From Melioribacteraceae bacterium (GTDB lineage: Bacteria > Bacteroidota > Ignavibacteria > Ignavibacteriales > Melioribacteraceae): a stretch of DNA of 64,000 bases. Below, one piece after another: positions 35,253-44,708 of the stretch; position 1 is the stretch's first letter, and each line of letters opens with the position of its first letter. Under the pieces are notes generated by a model that searched no databases, had not been told where the DNA came from, and saw nothing but the letters and a program-made list of their open reading frames with translations. Location of the stretch: assembly GCA_022181065.1 (NCBI GenBank), contig BQMY01000081.1, forward strand, positions 42,973-106,972. Reading direction: 5' to 3'. A program made the position numbers and the translations under genes.

Positions 35253-36627
35253 TGTAACTATAAATATCGACCAATTATTTGATATACAGGGCGCGGTGAT
35301 ATATGATCCCGACAAGTTCGAGGTTGCGCGCGGTGTATCAATTGATTCGAGAACAATCGCTAAAGGTGATGTTTTTTTCGCGCTTGTTGGTGAAAATTTC
35401 GACGGGCACAAGTTTGTTGAGCTTGCTGTTGATAAAGGCGCGTCTGCTGTTGTTATAAATGAAAGTGAACTCGTTAATTTTGATGAGCTCGATTCTGTTA
35501 TCATTACTGTTCCGGATACAACAATTGCCTATGGTGACCTTGCCAGGATTTATCGCGCTTCATTAAAAGCGAAGGTAATTGCTATTACCGGAAGTAATGG
35601 TAAAACATCACTAAAAGAGATGCTTTACGCTTTGCTTTCAGTGAAATATAAAGTAGTAAAAACTGAAGCTAACAATAACAATCATATCGGAGTGCCGCTT
35701 ACAATATTTTCATGTGGTGCGGAAGCTGATTATCTGATTCTCGAACATGGCACCAATCATTTTGGTGAAATAGAATACACAGCGAAAATATCAAATCCTG
35801 ATTACTCTGTTATAACAAATATTGGTGATTCTCACCTGGAATACCTTGAAAACAGAGCAGGAGTGTTGAAGGAAAAATCCGCTTTATTCAGCTCAACTCT
35901 GGAAAACGATGGTAAGTTATTTGTAAATGTCGATGATCCACTTCTTAATGAGAGGTATGGTAAGAGTGAGTTCGCTTTCACATACGGTATGTCAGATGCA
36001 GATCTTGTTTGTACAATTATGGGGCACAGAGTTGACGGCAGACCAAAAGTAAAACTTGAATATGATGACCGCGTGATTTTTACCGGTATTCCGCTTTGGG
36101 GTGAATCAAATGTGAAAAACCTCATTCCGGCGGTTGCAATAGCAATGAAGTGCGGGCTTTCGGATCTGGAAATTGAAAAAGGAATCGCGTCATTCGTTCC
36201 CGCAAAAGGAAGACTTGACGTAAAACAATACGAAAATTTTGTAGTTATCGATGATACATACAATGCTAATCCGGCGTCGATGGTTGCGGCATTTGAGGTG
36301 CTGAAAGATATTTTAGCCTATGACGAAAAAGTGGTTTTCCTCGGGGACATGTTCGAGTTGGGGTCGGACGCAGTGAAAATGCACGAAGGATTGGCAGAAC
36401 CGTTACTCAGGAGCAGCGTAAAAGAAGTTTACCTTATCGGTGAATTGATGAAAAATCCGGATGAGAAGCTCAAATCTTCAGGGGTGAAAGTGAAACACTT
36501 CAGCGACAAAAATGAGCTTCTCAATTTCGCCGAAAATTTTGATAAAACCGGCAAAGTGATTCTGGTAAAAGGTTCGAGAGGAATGAAGATGGAAGAGATT
36601 GTGAAAAAACTAACCGGTGAAGGATAA
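35245..36627 (+). CDS. murF: UDP-MurNAc-tripeptide--D-alanyl-D-alanine ligase MurF
   Basis: A 460-residue ATP-dependent ligase that adds D-Ala-D-Ala to the UDP-MurNAc tripeptide. The P-loop is AITGSNGKTSLKEM. NNHIGVPLTIF, EHGTNHFGEIEYTA and VIDDTYNANPASM are typical of MurF. It is a stand-alone enzyme, not the MurF-Alr fusion seen in some Bacteroidota; alr is 9 kb upstream. No ddl is in the cluster. It begins 8 bases inside murE and ends 2 bases before mraY. Confidence 0.95.
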   Translation: MSNVTINIDQLFDIQGAVIYDPDKFEVARGVSIDSRTIAKGDVFFALVGENFDGHKFVELAVDKGASAVVINESELVNFDELDSVIITVPDTTIAYGDLARIYRASLKAKVIAITGSNGKTSLKEMLYALLSVKYKVVKTEANNNNHIGVPLTIFSCGAEADYLILEHGTNHFGEIEYTAKISNPDYSVITNIGDSHLEYLENRAGVLKEKSALFSSTLENDGKLFVNVDDPLLNERYGKSEFAFTYGMSDADLVCTIMGHRVDGRPKVKLEYDDRVIFTGIPLWGESNVKNLIPAVAIAMKCGLSDLEIEKGIASFVPAKGRLDVKQYENFVVIDDTYNANPASMVAAFEVLKDILAYDEKVVFLGDMFELGSDAVKMHEGLAEPLLRSSVKEVYLIGELMKNPDEKLKSSGVKVKHFSDKNELLNFAENFDKTGKVILVKGSRGMKMEEIVKKLTGEG

Positions 36628-36629
36628 TT

Positions 36630-37739
36630 ATGTTTTATCACCTGTTTGAATATATAAACAAAACATTTGATCCACCGGGGTTCGATATCTTCCGGTTTCT
36701 ATCGTTTCGTTCTATCCTTGCTGCTATTACCGGACTGGTTCTCACTTTTTATATAGGTCCGAAAATTATAAAATATTTGCAGAAGAAACAGATTGGCGAA
36801 ACAATAAAGAAAGAAGGTCCGAAAAGTCACTACTCAAAAGCCGGAACCCCGACCATGGGTGGAATTATAATCATTCTTTCTGTTGTGATACCGGTTTTGC
36901 TGTGGGGTGATTTGACAAGTTCGTATATCCAGCTTACGCTTGGTGGGACAGTTTTACTCAGTATAGTCGGATTTGTGGATGATTATCTGAAAGTAATTAA
37001 AAAATTTCCGAATGGTTTGATTGCTCAATATAAGCTGGTGGGACAGTTTATTGTAGGTCTTGGAGTTGGTGTCGCTGTTTATATGTTGCCCGAATTTTCT
37101 GAGTACGCCACGGAAACAACTCTACCATTCTTTAAAAATTTGAACTTTGATTTTGCATGGATGTATATCCCTGCTGTGATTTTTATTATCACTGCCACGA
37201 GTAACGCGGTTAACCTTACAGACGGTCTTGACGGACTCGCGATGGGTACAATAATTATTGTGATGCTCGCGTTGGCGATCATGAGTTATGTTACGGGTAA
37301 CGTAATCTACGCGGATTACCTTAATATTTTGTATTTACGCGGCTCCGGTGAACTTACAGTTTTTATTGCGGCGCTGATTGGCGCGGGACTCGGATTTTTG
37401 TGGTTCAACTTCTTCCCGGCACAGGTTTTTATGGGAGATACAGGCTCCCTTGCACTCGGCGGCGCGCTTGGTATCATCACAATTCTGATAAAAAAAGAAT
37501 TGTTAATACCTATTCTCGGCGGTGTGTTTTTCCTCGAAACGGTATCTGTGATAATCCAGAGACTTTATTTCAAATACACCAAGAAGAAGACCGGAGAGGG
37601 AAAAAGAGTATTCAAAATGGCCCCGATTCACCATCATTTTGAGTTAACCGGGTGGCCTGAACCGAAGATAGTGATCAGGTTTTATATCATAACAATTATT
37701 CTTGCTCTTGTAAGTCTGGCGTCATTTAAAATCAGGTAG
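36630..37739 (+). CDS. mraY: Phospho-MurNAc-pentapeptide transferase MraY
   Basis: A 369-residue integral membrane enzyme that moves phospho-MurNAc-pentapeptide onto undecaprenyl phosphate to form lipid I. It has about 10 transmembrane segments. Conserved catalytic stretches are GTPTMGGIII near residue 73, GFVDDYLKV, NLTDGLDGLAMG with the essential aspartates, FFPAQVFMGDTGSLALGG and MAPIHHHFE. It starts 2 bases after murF and ends 2 bases before the GTG of murD. Confidence 0.96.
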   Translation: MFYHLFEYINKTFDPPGFDIFRFLSFRSILAAITGLVLTFYIGPKIIKYLQKKQIGETIKKEGPKSHYSKAGTPTMGGIIIILSVVIPVLLWGDLTSSYIQLTLGGTVLLSIVGFVDDYLKVIKKFPNGLIAQYKLVGQFIVGLGVGVAVYMLPEFSEYATETTLPFFKNLNFDFAWMYIPAVIFIITATSNAVNLTDGLDGLAMGTIIIVMLALAIMSYVTGNVIYADYLNILYLRGSGELTVFIAALIGAGLGFLWFNFFPAQVFMGDTGSLALGGALGIITILIKKELLIPILGGVFFLETVSVIIQRLYFKYTKKKTGEGKRVFKMAPIHHHFELTGWPEPKIVIRFYIITIILALVSLASFKIR

Positions 37740-37741
37740 AA

Positions 37742-39088
37742 GTGAATATAAAAGGTAAAAAAATATCGATTGTCGGAGCTGTAAGAAGTGGTGTTGCCGC
37801 TGCCAAATTATGTAAAAGGCATGGCGCGATACCGTATGTGAGTGATTATTCTCCGGCAGACAAAATACCTGATTCTGTTGAAGTACTAAAGTCAAGCGGC
37901 ATTGATTACGAAACCGGTGGACATTCCGATAAAGTTTATGATTGTGATCTGCTTGTTACAAGTCCCGGTGTACCGAGTGATGCGCCGGTATTAAAGAACG
38001 CTATCGCTAAGGGTATAGAAGTTATCAGCGAACTTGAGTTTGCTTTCAGATTTTATAAAGGTACCATAATCGCTATCACCGGTACAAATGGTAAAACTAC
38101 CACTACTTCTTTGATGGCGTTCGTTCTTGAGAAGTGTGGAAAAAAAGTTTATACCGCCGGGAATATCGGATTCGCGTTTAGCGAGATTGCCGATCGCGCA
38201 GAAGAGGAAAGTTTTGTTTCACTGGAAATATCGAGTTTCCAACTTGATTTTATCAACAGTTTCAAACCTCGATACTCGATGATTCTCAATATAACTCCGG
38301 ATCATCTCGACAGGTACGAAAACTCGTTTGATAATTACAGAAACTCGAAGTATGGTATTACGAGGTATCAATCGTCTGATGATATATTTATCTATAATTC
38401 TGACGATACCAAATCTGAGATTGAAAAGATAAACAGTAAGGCTAGTTTACGTACATTTTCGCTGAATGAAAAAGTGGCAAACGGCGCTTATTTCGATGGT
38501 GAAAATCTTGTGATTGCGAATGGCGGAAAAGTAACTCCGGTTATGTCCAAACAGGAAGCCAGCTTAAAAGGTGAGCACAACATATATAACATGCTTGCGG
38601 TTCTTACTGTCGCGGCTGACTTGAATCTTGATTTGGATAAAGTTAAGGCTGCTATGCGGGAGTTCCCCGGAGTTGAGCACCGTCTTGAGTTTGTACGAGA
38701 GCTTGATGGTGTTAAATATGTGAATGATTCGAAAGCAACTAACGTAGATTCTGTCTGGTACGCGCTAAGAACATTCGACGAGCCTCTGCTCCTCATTCTT
38801 GGGGGTAAGGACAAGGGAAATGACTACAATGAGATTAAAGAGCCGGTGGAGAAGCATGTACGGAAAATCTACGCAATCGGGTCATCAAAAGATAAAGTTT
38901 ACGATTATTTCAATTCTTTTATTGAAGTCGAAAAAGTTGACACAATGGAAGATTGTGTTTTGAAATGCAAAAAAGACGCTAAAAGCGGGGAAGTGGTTTT
39001 GCTCTCACCAGCTTGCGCGAGTTTTGATATGTTCAAAAGTTACGAACATAGAGGAAAAGTATTTAAACAGGCGGTAAATCAGTTATGA
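37742..39088 (+). CDS. murD: UDP-MurNAc-L-alanine--D-glutamate ligase MurD
   Basis: A 448-residue ligase that adds D-glutamate. The N-terminal Rossmann domain is shorn of a methionine start: the initiation codon is GTG at 37742, 2 bases after mraY. The P-loop is AITGTNGKTTTTSL; NITPDHLDRYENSFDNYRNS and GVEHRLEFV plus NDSKATNVDS are characteristic. The C-terminal LLSPACASFDMFKSYEHRG is the MurD signature. Its stop overlaps ftsW by 4 bases. Confidence 0.95.
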   Translation: MNIKGKKISIVGAVRSGVAAAKLCKRHGAIPYVSDYSPADKIPDSVEVLKSSGIDYETGGHSDKVYDCDLLVTSPGVPSDAPVLKNAIAKGIEVISELEFAFRFYKGTIIAITGTNGKTTTTSLMAFVLEKCGKKVYTAGNIGFAFSEIADRAEEESFVSLEISSFQLDFINSFKPRYSMILNITPDHLDRYENSFDNYRNSKYGITRYQSSDDIFIYNSDDTKSEIEKINSKASLRTFSLNEKVANGAYFDGENLVIANGGKVTPVMSKQEASLKGEHNIYNMLAVLTVAADLNLDLDKVKAAMREFPGVEHRLEFVRELDGVKYVNDSKATNVDSVWYALRTFDEPLLLILGGKDKGNDYNEIKEPVEKHVRKIYAIGSSKDKVYDYFNSFIEVEKVDTMEDCVLKCKKDAKSGEVVLLSPACASFDMFKSYEHRGKVFKQAVNQL

Positions 39089-40170
39089 GAATGAATATAA
39101 TTATCCGGACAATGTTATTTGTGGTTATCTGTTTGATTATAACCGGATCGCTTTTGATATTTAGTTCGACAGGGAGTATGCCATTCTTTAAAGGGCATAT
39201 CGCGAAGGTTATAATTGCCTTTGCCGGATTTTTTGTATTTATGCTGATACCGTATGAATATTACAAAAAGTATAGTAAATATGCTCTTTTACTGGCGATT
39301 GTGCTACTTGTTCTCACGCCGCTGCTGGGCACTGAGAAAAATGGCGCGAAACGCTGGATTGAATTGTGGTTCTTTTCATTCCAGCCATCTGAAATGGCAA
39401 AGATTGTGTTAATTATGCATCTGGCGTTACTTATCGAGAAGAAGGGTGAACTGATTGTTGACTTTAAAAAAGGATTCAGATACGCGTTGTTCTGGATTGG
39501 TCTGGTCGCGTCCCTTGTGATAATCCAGCCAAATGTTAGCAATAGTGTGATAATAACGCTTATATCATTTACCGTTTTGTATGTTGGTGGCGCAAGATTG
39601 AAACATATCGCAATCACACTTGGTGGTGCCGGAGCTGCCGCGCTTGCCACGATTTTTGCTTTTTACCCCCATGCGGTTAGCAGAATTATGGCGTTTTTCA
39701 CCAATGAACATATGCAGGTGAAGCAGGCGAAAATAGCTCTTGGTAGCGGCGGACTTTTGGGTCTCGGACTTGGAAACAGCAGGGCGAGTGACAGATTTGT
39801 CCCTGAACCTTACGGTGATTTTATCTTCTCAATTCTTGGTGAAGAGACCGGTTTTATTGGAGCCTTTTTGGTGCTGGTGTCGTACCTCGTGATTTTTGTT
39901 GCGGGCATTATTATTTCGAAACGCGCGAAGGATACGTTTGGTCAGCTTTTCGCGTTTGGTGTCTCTTTCACCATTATTATAAGCGCGTTTATAAACGTCG
40001 GTGTGGTTACCGGAATGTTACCAACTACGGGAATTACTCTTCCATTCATAAGTTTTGGAGGAACATCCTTGTTGGTATTCGCGATTTCGATCGGAATATT
40101 GATGAATATTGCAATGCAGAATAAAGACGCACCGAAAATAAGTATTGAGGCTCAGACGGCAAGTGGCTGA
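39085..40170 (+). CDS. ftsW: Lipid II polymerase FtsW (SEDS family)
   Basis: A 361-residue SEDS protein with about 10 transmembrane segments. It polymerises septal glycan together with FtsI. Signature stretches: GAKRWIELWFFSFQPSEMAK, GSGGLLGLGLGNSRASDRFV, PEPYGDFIFSILGEETGF with the catalytic-region acidic residues, and TGITLPFISFGGTSLL. Its position between murD and murG is that of ftsW, not rodA. Overlaps murD by 4 bases and murG by 8. Confidence 0.95.
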   Translation: MRMNIIIRTMLFVVICLIITGSLLIFSSTGSMPFFKGHIAKVIIAFAGFFVFMLIPYEYYKKYSKYALLLAIVLLVLTPLLGTEKNGAKRWIELWFFSFQPSEMAKIVLIMHLALLIEKKGELIVDFKKGFRYALFWIGLVASLVIIQPNVSNSVIITLISFTVLYVGGARLKHIAITLGGAGAAALATIFAFYPHAVSRIMAFFTNEHMQVKQAKIALGSGGLLGLGLGNSRASDRFVPEPYGDFIFSILGEETGFIGAFLVLVSYLVIFVAGIIISKRAKDTFGQLFAFGVSFTIIISAFINVGVVTGMLPTTGITLPFISFGGTSLLVFAISIGILMNIAMQNKDAPKISIEAQTASG

Positions 40171-41272
40171 TCAATATAAATATCGGTTTTTATTTTCGGG
40201 CGGCGGCACAGGTGGGCATCTATTTCCTGTAGTCGCTGTTGCTGAAAAATTGAAGGAAGTTTTGCCGGCTTGCGAAATCCTTTTTGTCGGTACTCCTGAC
40301 AAAATTGAATCCAGGGTAATACCTGAATTGGGGTATAATTACAGAGCGATTCCTGTTGCCGGTTTTGCCAGAAATAACGGAATAAAAAATATTCTTTTTC
40401 CGTTCAAGTTGTTCTTTTCTTTGATTAAAAGTCTGGCGATTGCGCTCAAATACAAACCATTGGCAGCAATAGGCGCAGGAGCATACGTTACAGGACCGAT
40501 ACTGTGGGCATCTTCCATTATGGGAGCTAAAATAGTTCTGCTCGAACAGAATTCTTTTCCCGGTGTTACGAACAGAATGCTGGAAAAGAAAGCATCAACT
40601 GTACATTTGGCGTTTGAAGATTCGAAGCAATATTTCCGTTATCCAGAAAAATTGAAGGTTACCGGAAATCCTGTAAGAAGTTCATTACAGTTGATTGACA
40701 AAAATGAAGCGAAAGCCAAATTGGGTCTCGATCCTGATAAACAGACTGTGGTTGTACTTGGTGGAAGCCTTGGCGCAAAATCGATTAACGAAACGATTGC
40801 AGGCAACATAGAAAAATTCGGGAAAGATATTCAGTTAGTATGGCAGACAGGTAAAATATATTACGAGAATTATAAAAACCTGGAAAAGCCCGGCGTAAAA
40901 GTACTTGACTTTATTGATGATATGGCAGCTGTTTATTCTTCCGCAGACTTGATAGTCGCCCGTGCGGGAGCTACTACCATAGCTGAAGTAACGAACCTGG
41001 GATTACCTGTTGTGTTTGTTCCTTCACCCAATGTAGCAGCCGATCATCAGTATAAAAACGCAAAAAGCATCGCTGATTTGAACGCTGCTGTGGTGATTAA
41101 AGATATTGAAATTGAAAAAAAAATGATACCGGAAGTTATGGCTTCGCTGGGAGATACCGGCAGACTTAATGATCTGGGAAATAATATTAAAAAGTTTGCG
41201 AAACCCGACGCGGCTGAAAAAATCGTTGATGATTTGCTGCGGTTAACGGGTATTAAAGCTCGGAGAGATTAG
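40163..41272 (+). CDS. murG: UDP-GlcNAc:lipid I N-acetylglucosaminyltransferase MurG
   Basis: A 369-residue GT28 glycosyltransferase at the inner face of the membrane that converts lipid I to lipid II. FLFSGGGTGGHLFPVVAVAE, LLEQNSFPGVTNRML, VLGGSLGAKSINE and IVARAGATTIAEVTNLGLP are canonical. I use GTG at 40163, which overlaps ftsW by 8 bases. A TTG 18 bases upstream is possible but adds six unneeded residues. Ends 2 bases before murC. Confidence 0.94.
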   Translation: MADQYKYRFLFSGGGTGGHLFPVVAVAEKLKEVLPACEILFVGTPDKIESRVIPELGYNYRAIPVAGFARNNGIKNILFPFKLFFSLIKSLAIALKYKPLAAIGAGAYVTGPILWASSIMGAKIVLLEQNSFPGVTNRMLEKKASTVHLAFEDSKQYFRYPEKLKVTGNPVRSSLQLIDKNEAKAKLGLDPDKQTVVVLGGSLGAKSINETIAGNIEKFGKDIQLVWQTGKIYYENYKNLEKPGVKVLDFIDDMAAVYSSADLIVARAGATTIAEVTNLGLPVVFVPSPNVAADHQYKNAKSIADLNAAVVIKDIEIEKKMIPEVMASLGDTGRLNDLGNNIKKFAKPDAAEKIVDDLLRLTGIKARRD

Positions 41273-41274
41273 TT

Positions 41275-42651
41275 ATGATGATGATGAATACAATCAAGAA
41301 AGTCCATTTTGTTGGAATTGGCGGAATTGGAATGAGCGGAATAGCCGAAATCTTGTTGAATCAGGGGTTTGAAATATCAGGTTCCGATCTTTCTGATAGT
41401 GAAATTACAAAACGCCTCGCGAGTTTGGGTATGAAAATCTATCGCGGGCACGTTGCCGAAAATGTACAGGATATTGATGTTCTTGTTTATTCTTCCGCAG
41501 TCAATCTTGAAAACCCTGAAGTTAAAGCAGCGCTCGAAAGAAAAATTCCGGTAATCAAACGTTCCGAGATGCTTGCCGAATGTATGCGCATGAAATATGG
41601 CGTAGGTATCGCCGGTACACATGGTAAAACGACAACCACCTCAATGGTTGGTTTGGTGCTTACCGAAGGTGGAATCGACCCGACAATTATCGTGGGCGGT
41701 AAATTAAGTTCACTCGGTGGTACGAACGCGCGTCTGGGTAACTCGGAATATATCGTGGTTGAGGCTGATGAATTCGACAGAACATTTTTGCGCCTGACTC
41801 CAACAATTGCGGCAATCACAACTCTGGAAAAAGAACATCTTGACACATACAAAGACCTTGATGATATAAAATCGGCGTTTATTCAGTTTGCTAACAAGGT
41901 ACCGTTTTTCGGGTTTGTCGTTCTTTGTCTGGATGAGCCGGCGTTGCAGGATATTATTCCGCTTATAAACAAAAAGATTTTTACTTACGGGTTAACCCAG
42001 CAGGCGGATGTTCGCGCGGTTGATGTTCAGCAAAGTGAGTATTCGTCAGAATATACAGCGATTTACCTTGGTGAGAAACTTGGTAAAATTAAATTACAGA
42101 TGCCCGGATTGCATTACGTGAAAAACTCCCTTGTGGCACTTACAATCGGGATGCAGTTGGGGATCAAATTTGACGTGATTAAAAAATCGCTGGAATCATT
42201 TTCCGGGGTGTACAGAAGATTTGAGACAAAATATAATGAAGATATACTCGTTGTGGATGATTACGCGCATCACCCAACCGAAATAAACGCGACATTATCA
42301 GGTATCCGTGGTGGATGGGATCGAAGACTTGTAGCTGTATTTCAGCCCCATTTGTTCTCGCGAACACGTGATTTTTACGAAGAATTCGGACGTTCGTTCC
42401 TTAATTCCGACATTTTCATCTGCACTGATGTTTATCCGGCAAGAGAGCAGCCTATTGAAGGAATTACAGGTCAGATGGTTGCTGACGCTGCGAAAAGTTT
42501 CGGTCATAAAAATGTGATTTATGAAGCGGATAAAACCAAAATTCCGGCACTCTTAAAAGAAATCACAAAAAAGGATGATATAGTTGTCACACTCGGTGCA
42601 GGAGATATCTGGAAATTCGGCGAAGAGTATGTTGAAATGTTGAAAAAATGA
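41275..42651 (+). CDS. murC: UDP-MurNAc--L-alanine ligase MurC
   Basis: A 458-residue ligase that adds the first stem-peptide residue. HFVGIGGIGMSGIAEILL is the N-terminal Rossmann motif and GIAGTHGKTTTTSM the P-loop. DDYAHHPTEINATL is the MurC signature. The frame opens with four consecutive ATG codons (41275-41286); GGAGAG lies 7 bases before the first. murB, which normally acts just before MurC, is not in the cluster. ftsQ follows after 1 base. Confidence 0.95.
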   Translation: MMMMNTIKKVHFVGIGGIGMSGIAEILLNQGFEISGSDLSDSEITKRLASLGMKIYRGHVAENVQDIDVLVYSSAVNLENPEVKAALERKIPVIKRSEMLAECMRMKYGVGIAGTHGKTTTTSMVGLVLTEGGIDPTIIVGGKLSSLGGTNARLGNSEYIVVEADEFDRTFLRLTPTIAAITTLEKEHLDTYKDLDDIKSAFIQFANKVPFFGFVVLCLDEPALQDIIPLINKKIFTYGLTQQADVRAVDVQQSEYSSEYTAIYLGEKLGKIKLQMPGLHYVKNSLVALTIGMQLGIKFDVIKKSLESFSGVYRRFETKYNEDILVVDDYAHHPTEINATLSGIRGGWDRRLVAVFQPHLFSRTRDFYEEFGRSFLNSDIFICTDVYPAREQPIEGITGQMVADAAKSFGHKNVIYEADKTKIPALLKEITKKDDIVVTLGAGDIWKFGEEYVEMLKK

Positions 42652-42652
42652 A

Positions 42653-43426
42653 ATGAAGATAAATAAAGGTAAAATATTGGGTTTACTCTTTATGCTATTG
42701 CTGATTCTGTCAATAGCGTTTTTATCCGTGCGGGTAAATGTAGAAGAAGCGCCCAAAATTACTTTTATAAGTCTATCTGGCAATACTCATCTTAACGTTG
42801 AAAATTATTTCAAGTTTACAAGGTTGGATGAAAAAGAAAACTATAAATATTTGTCAGTTAATATAATCAAGGACAGGTTCGAAAAACATCCTTACATTGA
42901 AACAGCAAGCGTAAAGCTTGAACCTGATAATAAAGTATATGTTGAGATTAGTGAAAAAACTTTTGAAGCAATAATCACACAGTTCGGCAGAAACTTCTTT
43001 TTATCGGATGAATTCGAATTGTTGCCATTTATGTTCGGTACCCATAATGTTGATTATCCTCTGATCAGGGGATTATCGAGAGCGGATACGATAAAGACAT
43101 TCACAATAATGTATAATGATTCGGATATAATAACCGCAATGAAAATTATGGCGGCAACCGAACTGATAGATAAAAATTTATTCGCGAACATAAGTGAGAT
43201 TGTGTGTTCGGGTGAGAAAGGAATTGAGTTATATTTCAATAATCTGGATTTCCCGATACTTCTCGGGCAAGGAGAAGTGATCAAAAAGATGGTCTATTTT
43301 GGTAAGATGTGGGCCTATTTTGATGGTAAACTTAATAACGAAGTTGTTGATTACATTGATCTTCGATACGATAAACATGTTTTCCTCGGGTTTGATCCGG
43401 GGCAATTGGAAGGACAAAGTTCATGA
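42653..43426 (+). CDS. ftsQ: Cell division protein FtsQ/DivIB
   Basis: A 257-residue bitopic protein: short cytoplasmic N-terminus, a transmembrane segment at ~8-27, a POTRA-like domain (~36-105, ITFISLSGNTHLNVENYF) and a beta domain (YVEISEKTFEAIITQFGRNFF, then FLSDEFELLPF). Conservation is modest, but topology, domain order and position between murC and ftsA identify it. It acts as a scaffold with FtsL at the septum. The stop overlaps ftsA by 4 bases. Confidence 0.9.
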   Translation: MKINKGKILGLLFMLLLILSIAFLSVRVNVEEAPKITFISLSGNTHLNVENYFKFTRLDEKENYKYLSVNIIKDRFEKHPYIETASVKLEPDNKVYVEISEKTFEAIITQFGRNFFLSDEFELLPFMFGTHNVDYPLIRGLSRADTIKTFTIMYNDSDIITAMKIMAATELIDKNLFANISEIVCSGEKGIELYFNNLDFPILLGQGEVIKKMVYFGKMWAYFDGKLNNEVVDYIDLRYDKHVFLGFDPGQLEGQSS

Positions 43427-44685
43427 AGCAGAATATCTTTGCCGGACTTGATCTGGGTACCACAAAAGTGTGTGCCATTATCGCCGAAAAGAAAGAAAAC
43501 GGCAGTTTCGACATTCTGGGGTTTGGCAGTTCTCCATCCGTTGGTTTGAGCAAGGGAATGGTTGTAAATATTGCCAAAACCGCTGAAGCAATTGTTGAAG
43601 CAATGAGTATTGCCAGAAACAAAGCAGGCATTGATATAACTGAAGTGAATGTTGGTGTGGCGGGTGAACATATAAAAATAATGCGTTACCTCAACTACGT
43701 TACTATCAATAATCCGGAAAGAGAAGTAACACAACTTGAGCTTGACAGGCTTCATGCAGATGTTAAAATGGTTCAGATATCGGAAGAAAAGCAGATAATA
43801 CACATTATTCCTGAACAGTTTACAATTGATAACCATATAAAAGTTGATAACCCGATCGGGATGGCAGGGCAGCGACTTGAAGCGGCACACAATGTAGTGA
43901 TGGCTGCAACAACAGCTTTGACAAATATCCGCAAATCGGTTGAGCGCGCAGGTTATTCTGTTAAAAATTTCATCCTTCAGCCAATTGCTTCCAGCTTGTC
44001 CGTTCTCGAAGATGAAGAGACCGATGTGGGTGTAGCGTTGATTGATATCGGTGGTGGAACAACAGATATGGCTGTGTTCGAAGAGAAACGAATCAAACAT
44101 ACAAAAGTTATTGGTATTGCCGGAAATATGGTTACGAACGATATCCGCGAATCACTCGGAATTGTTACCGCAGAAGCGGAAAAGCTCAAACGTGAACATG
44201 GATACACGCACGAATCGGCAATTATACGTGACCAGGAAATCTTTATTAAGCGAGTTGGCGCGAGAGGAAATATTAAAATTCCTACGAGTCTGCTTACTCA
44301 GATCATTCACGCGCGAATGAAAGAGCTTTTTGAAATATTAAACCTTGAACTGGAGGACTCCAAAAACAAGGAAAAATTAAAAGCAGGTATCGTACTTACG
44401 GGCGGCGGATCAATGCTCAAAGGCTGCGTTGAACTTGCGGAAGAAGTATTCGGGGTTCCGGCGAGAATTGGTTACCCGATTGATCTTACTCCGGGATTAT
44501 CCTCCGAAATAGGTAAACCCGAATATGCCACAGTGGTTGGATTGATAAAAAATATCCCCGGTAATGAAGATGAGGGGAGTGAAGTTACGGAAATTGAGCC
44601 TGAAATAAAGCAAGAAAAAAAGAAAAAAGATTCTGGCGCAAGTAAACTGATGAAAAGAATAATACAATTTTTTGACGAGTTATAA
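43423..44685 (+). CDS. ftsA: Cell division protein FtsA
   Basis: A 420-residue actin-like ATPase that ties FtsZ filaments to the membrane. AGLDLGTTKVCAIIAEKK is the phosphate-1 motif, ALIDIGGGTTDMAVF the phosphate-2 motif and GIVLTGGGSMLKGCVELAE the adenosine motif. The SHS2 (1C) domain lies at ~85-165. After a charged linker the C-terminal SKLMKRIIQFFDEL forms the amphipathic membrane-binding helix. ftsZ begins 23 bases downstream with its own AGGAGG site. Confidence 0.95.
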   Translation: MKQNIFAGLDLGTTKVCAIIAEKKENGSFDILGFGSSPSVGLSKGMVVNIAKTAEAIVEAMSIARNKAGIDITEVNVGVAGEHIKIMRYLNYVTINNPEREVTQLELDRLHADVKMVQISEEKQIIHIIPEQFTIDNHIKVDNPIGMAGQRLEAAHNVVMAATTALTNIRKSVERAGYSVKNFILQPIASSLSVLEDEETDVGVALIDIGGGTTDMAVFEEKRIKHTKVIGIAGNMVTNDIRESLGIVTAEAEKLKREHGYTHESAIIRDQEIFIKRVGARGNIKIPTSLLTQIIHARMKELFEILNLELEDSKNKEKLKAGIVLTGGGSMLKGCVELAEEVFGVPARIGYPIDLTPGLSSEIGKPEYATVVGLIKNIPGNEDEGSEVTEIEPEIKQEKKKKDSGASKLMKRIIQFFDEL

Positions 44686-44708
44686 ATCTATATAAACAGG
44701 AGGAAGTT

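Noticed and set aside
43351..44100. A 249-codon minus-strand ORF opposite ftsA/ftsQ
   Set aside because: It overlaps strongly conserved coding sequence and is rich in Cys, His and Asn without any protein-like motif.
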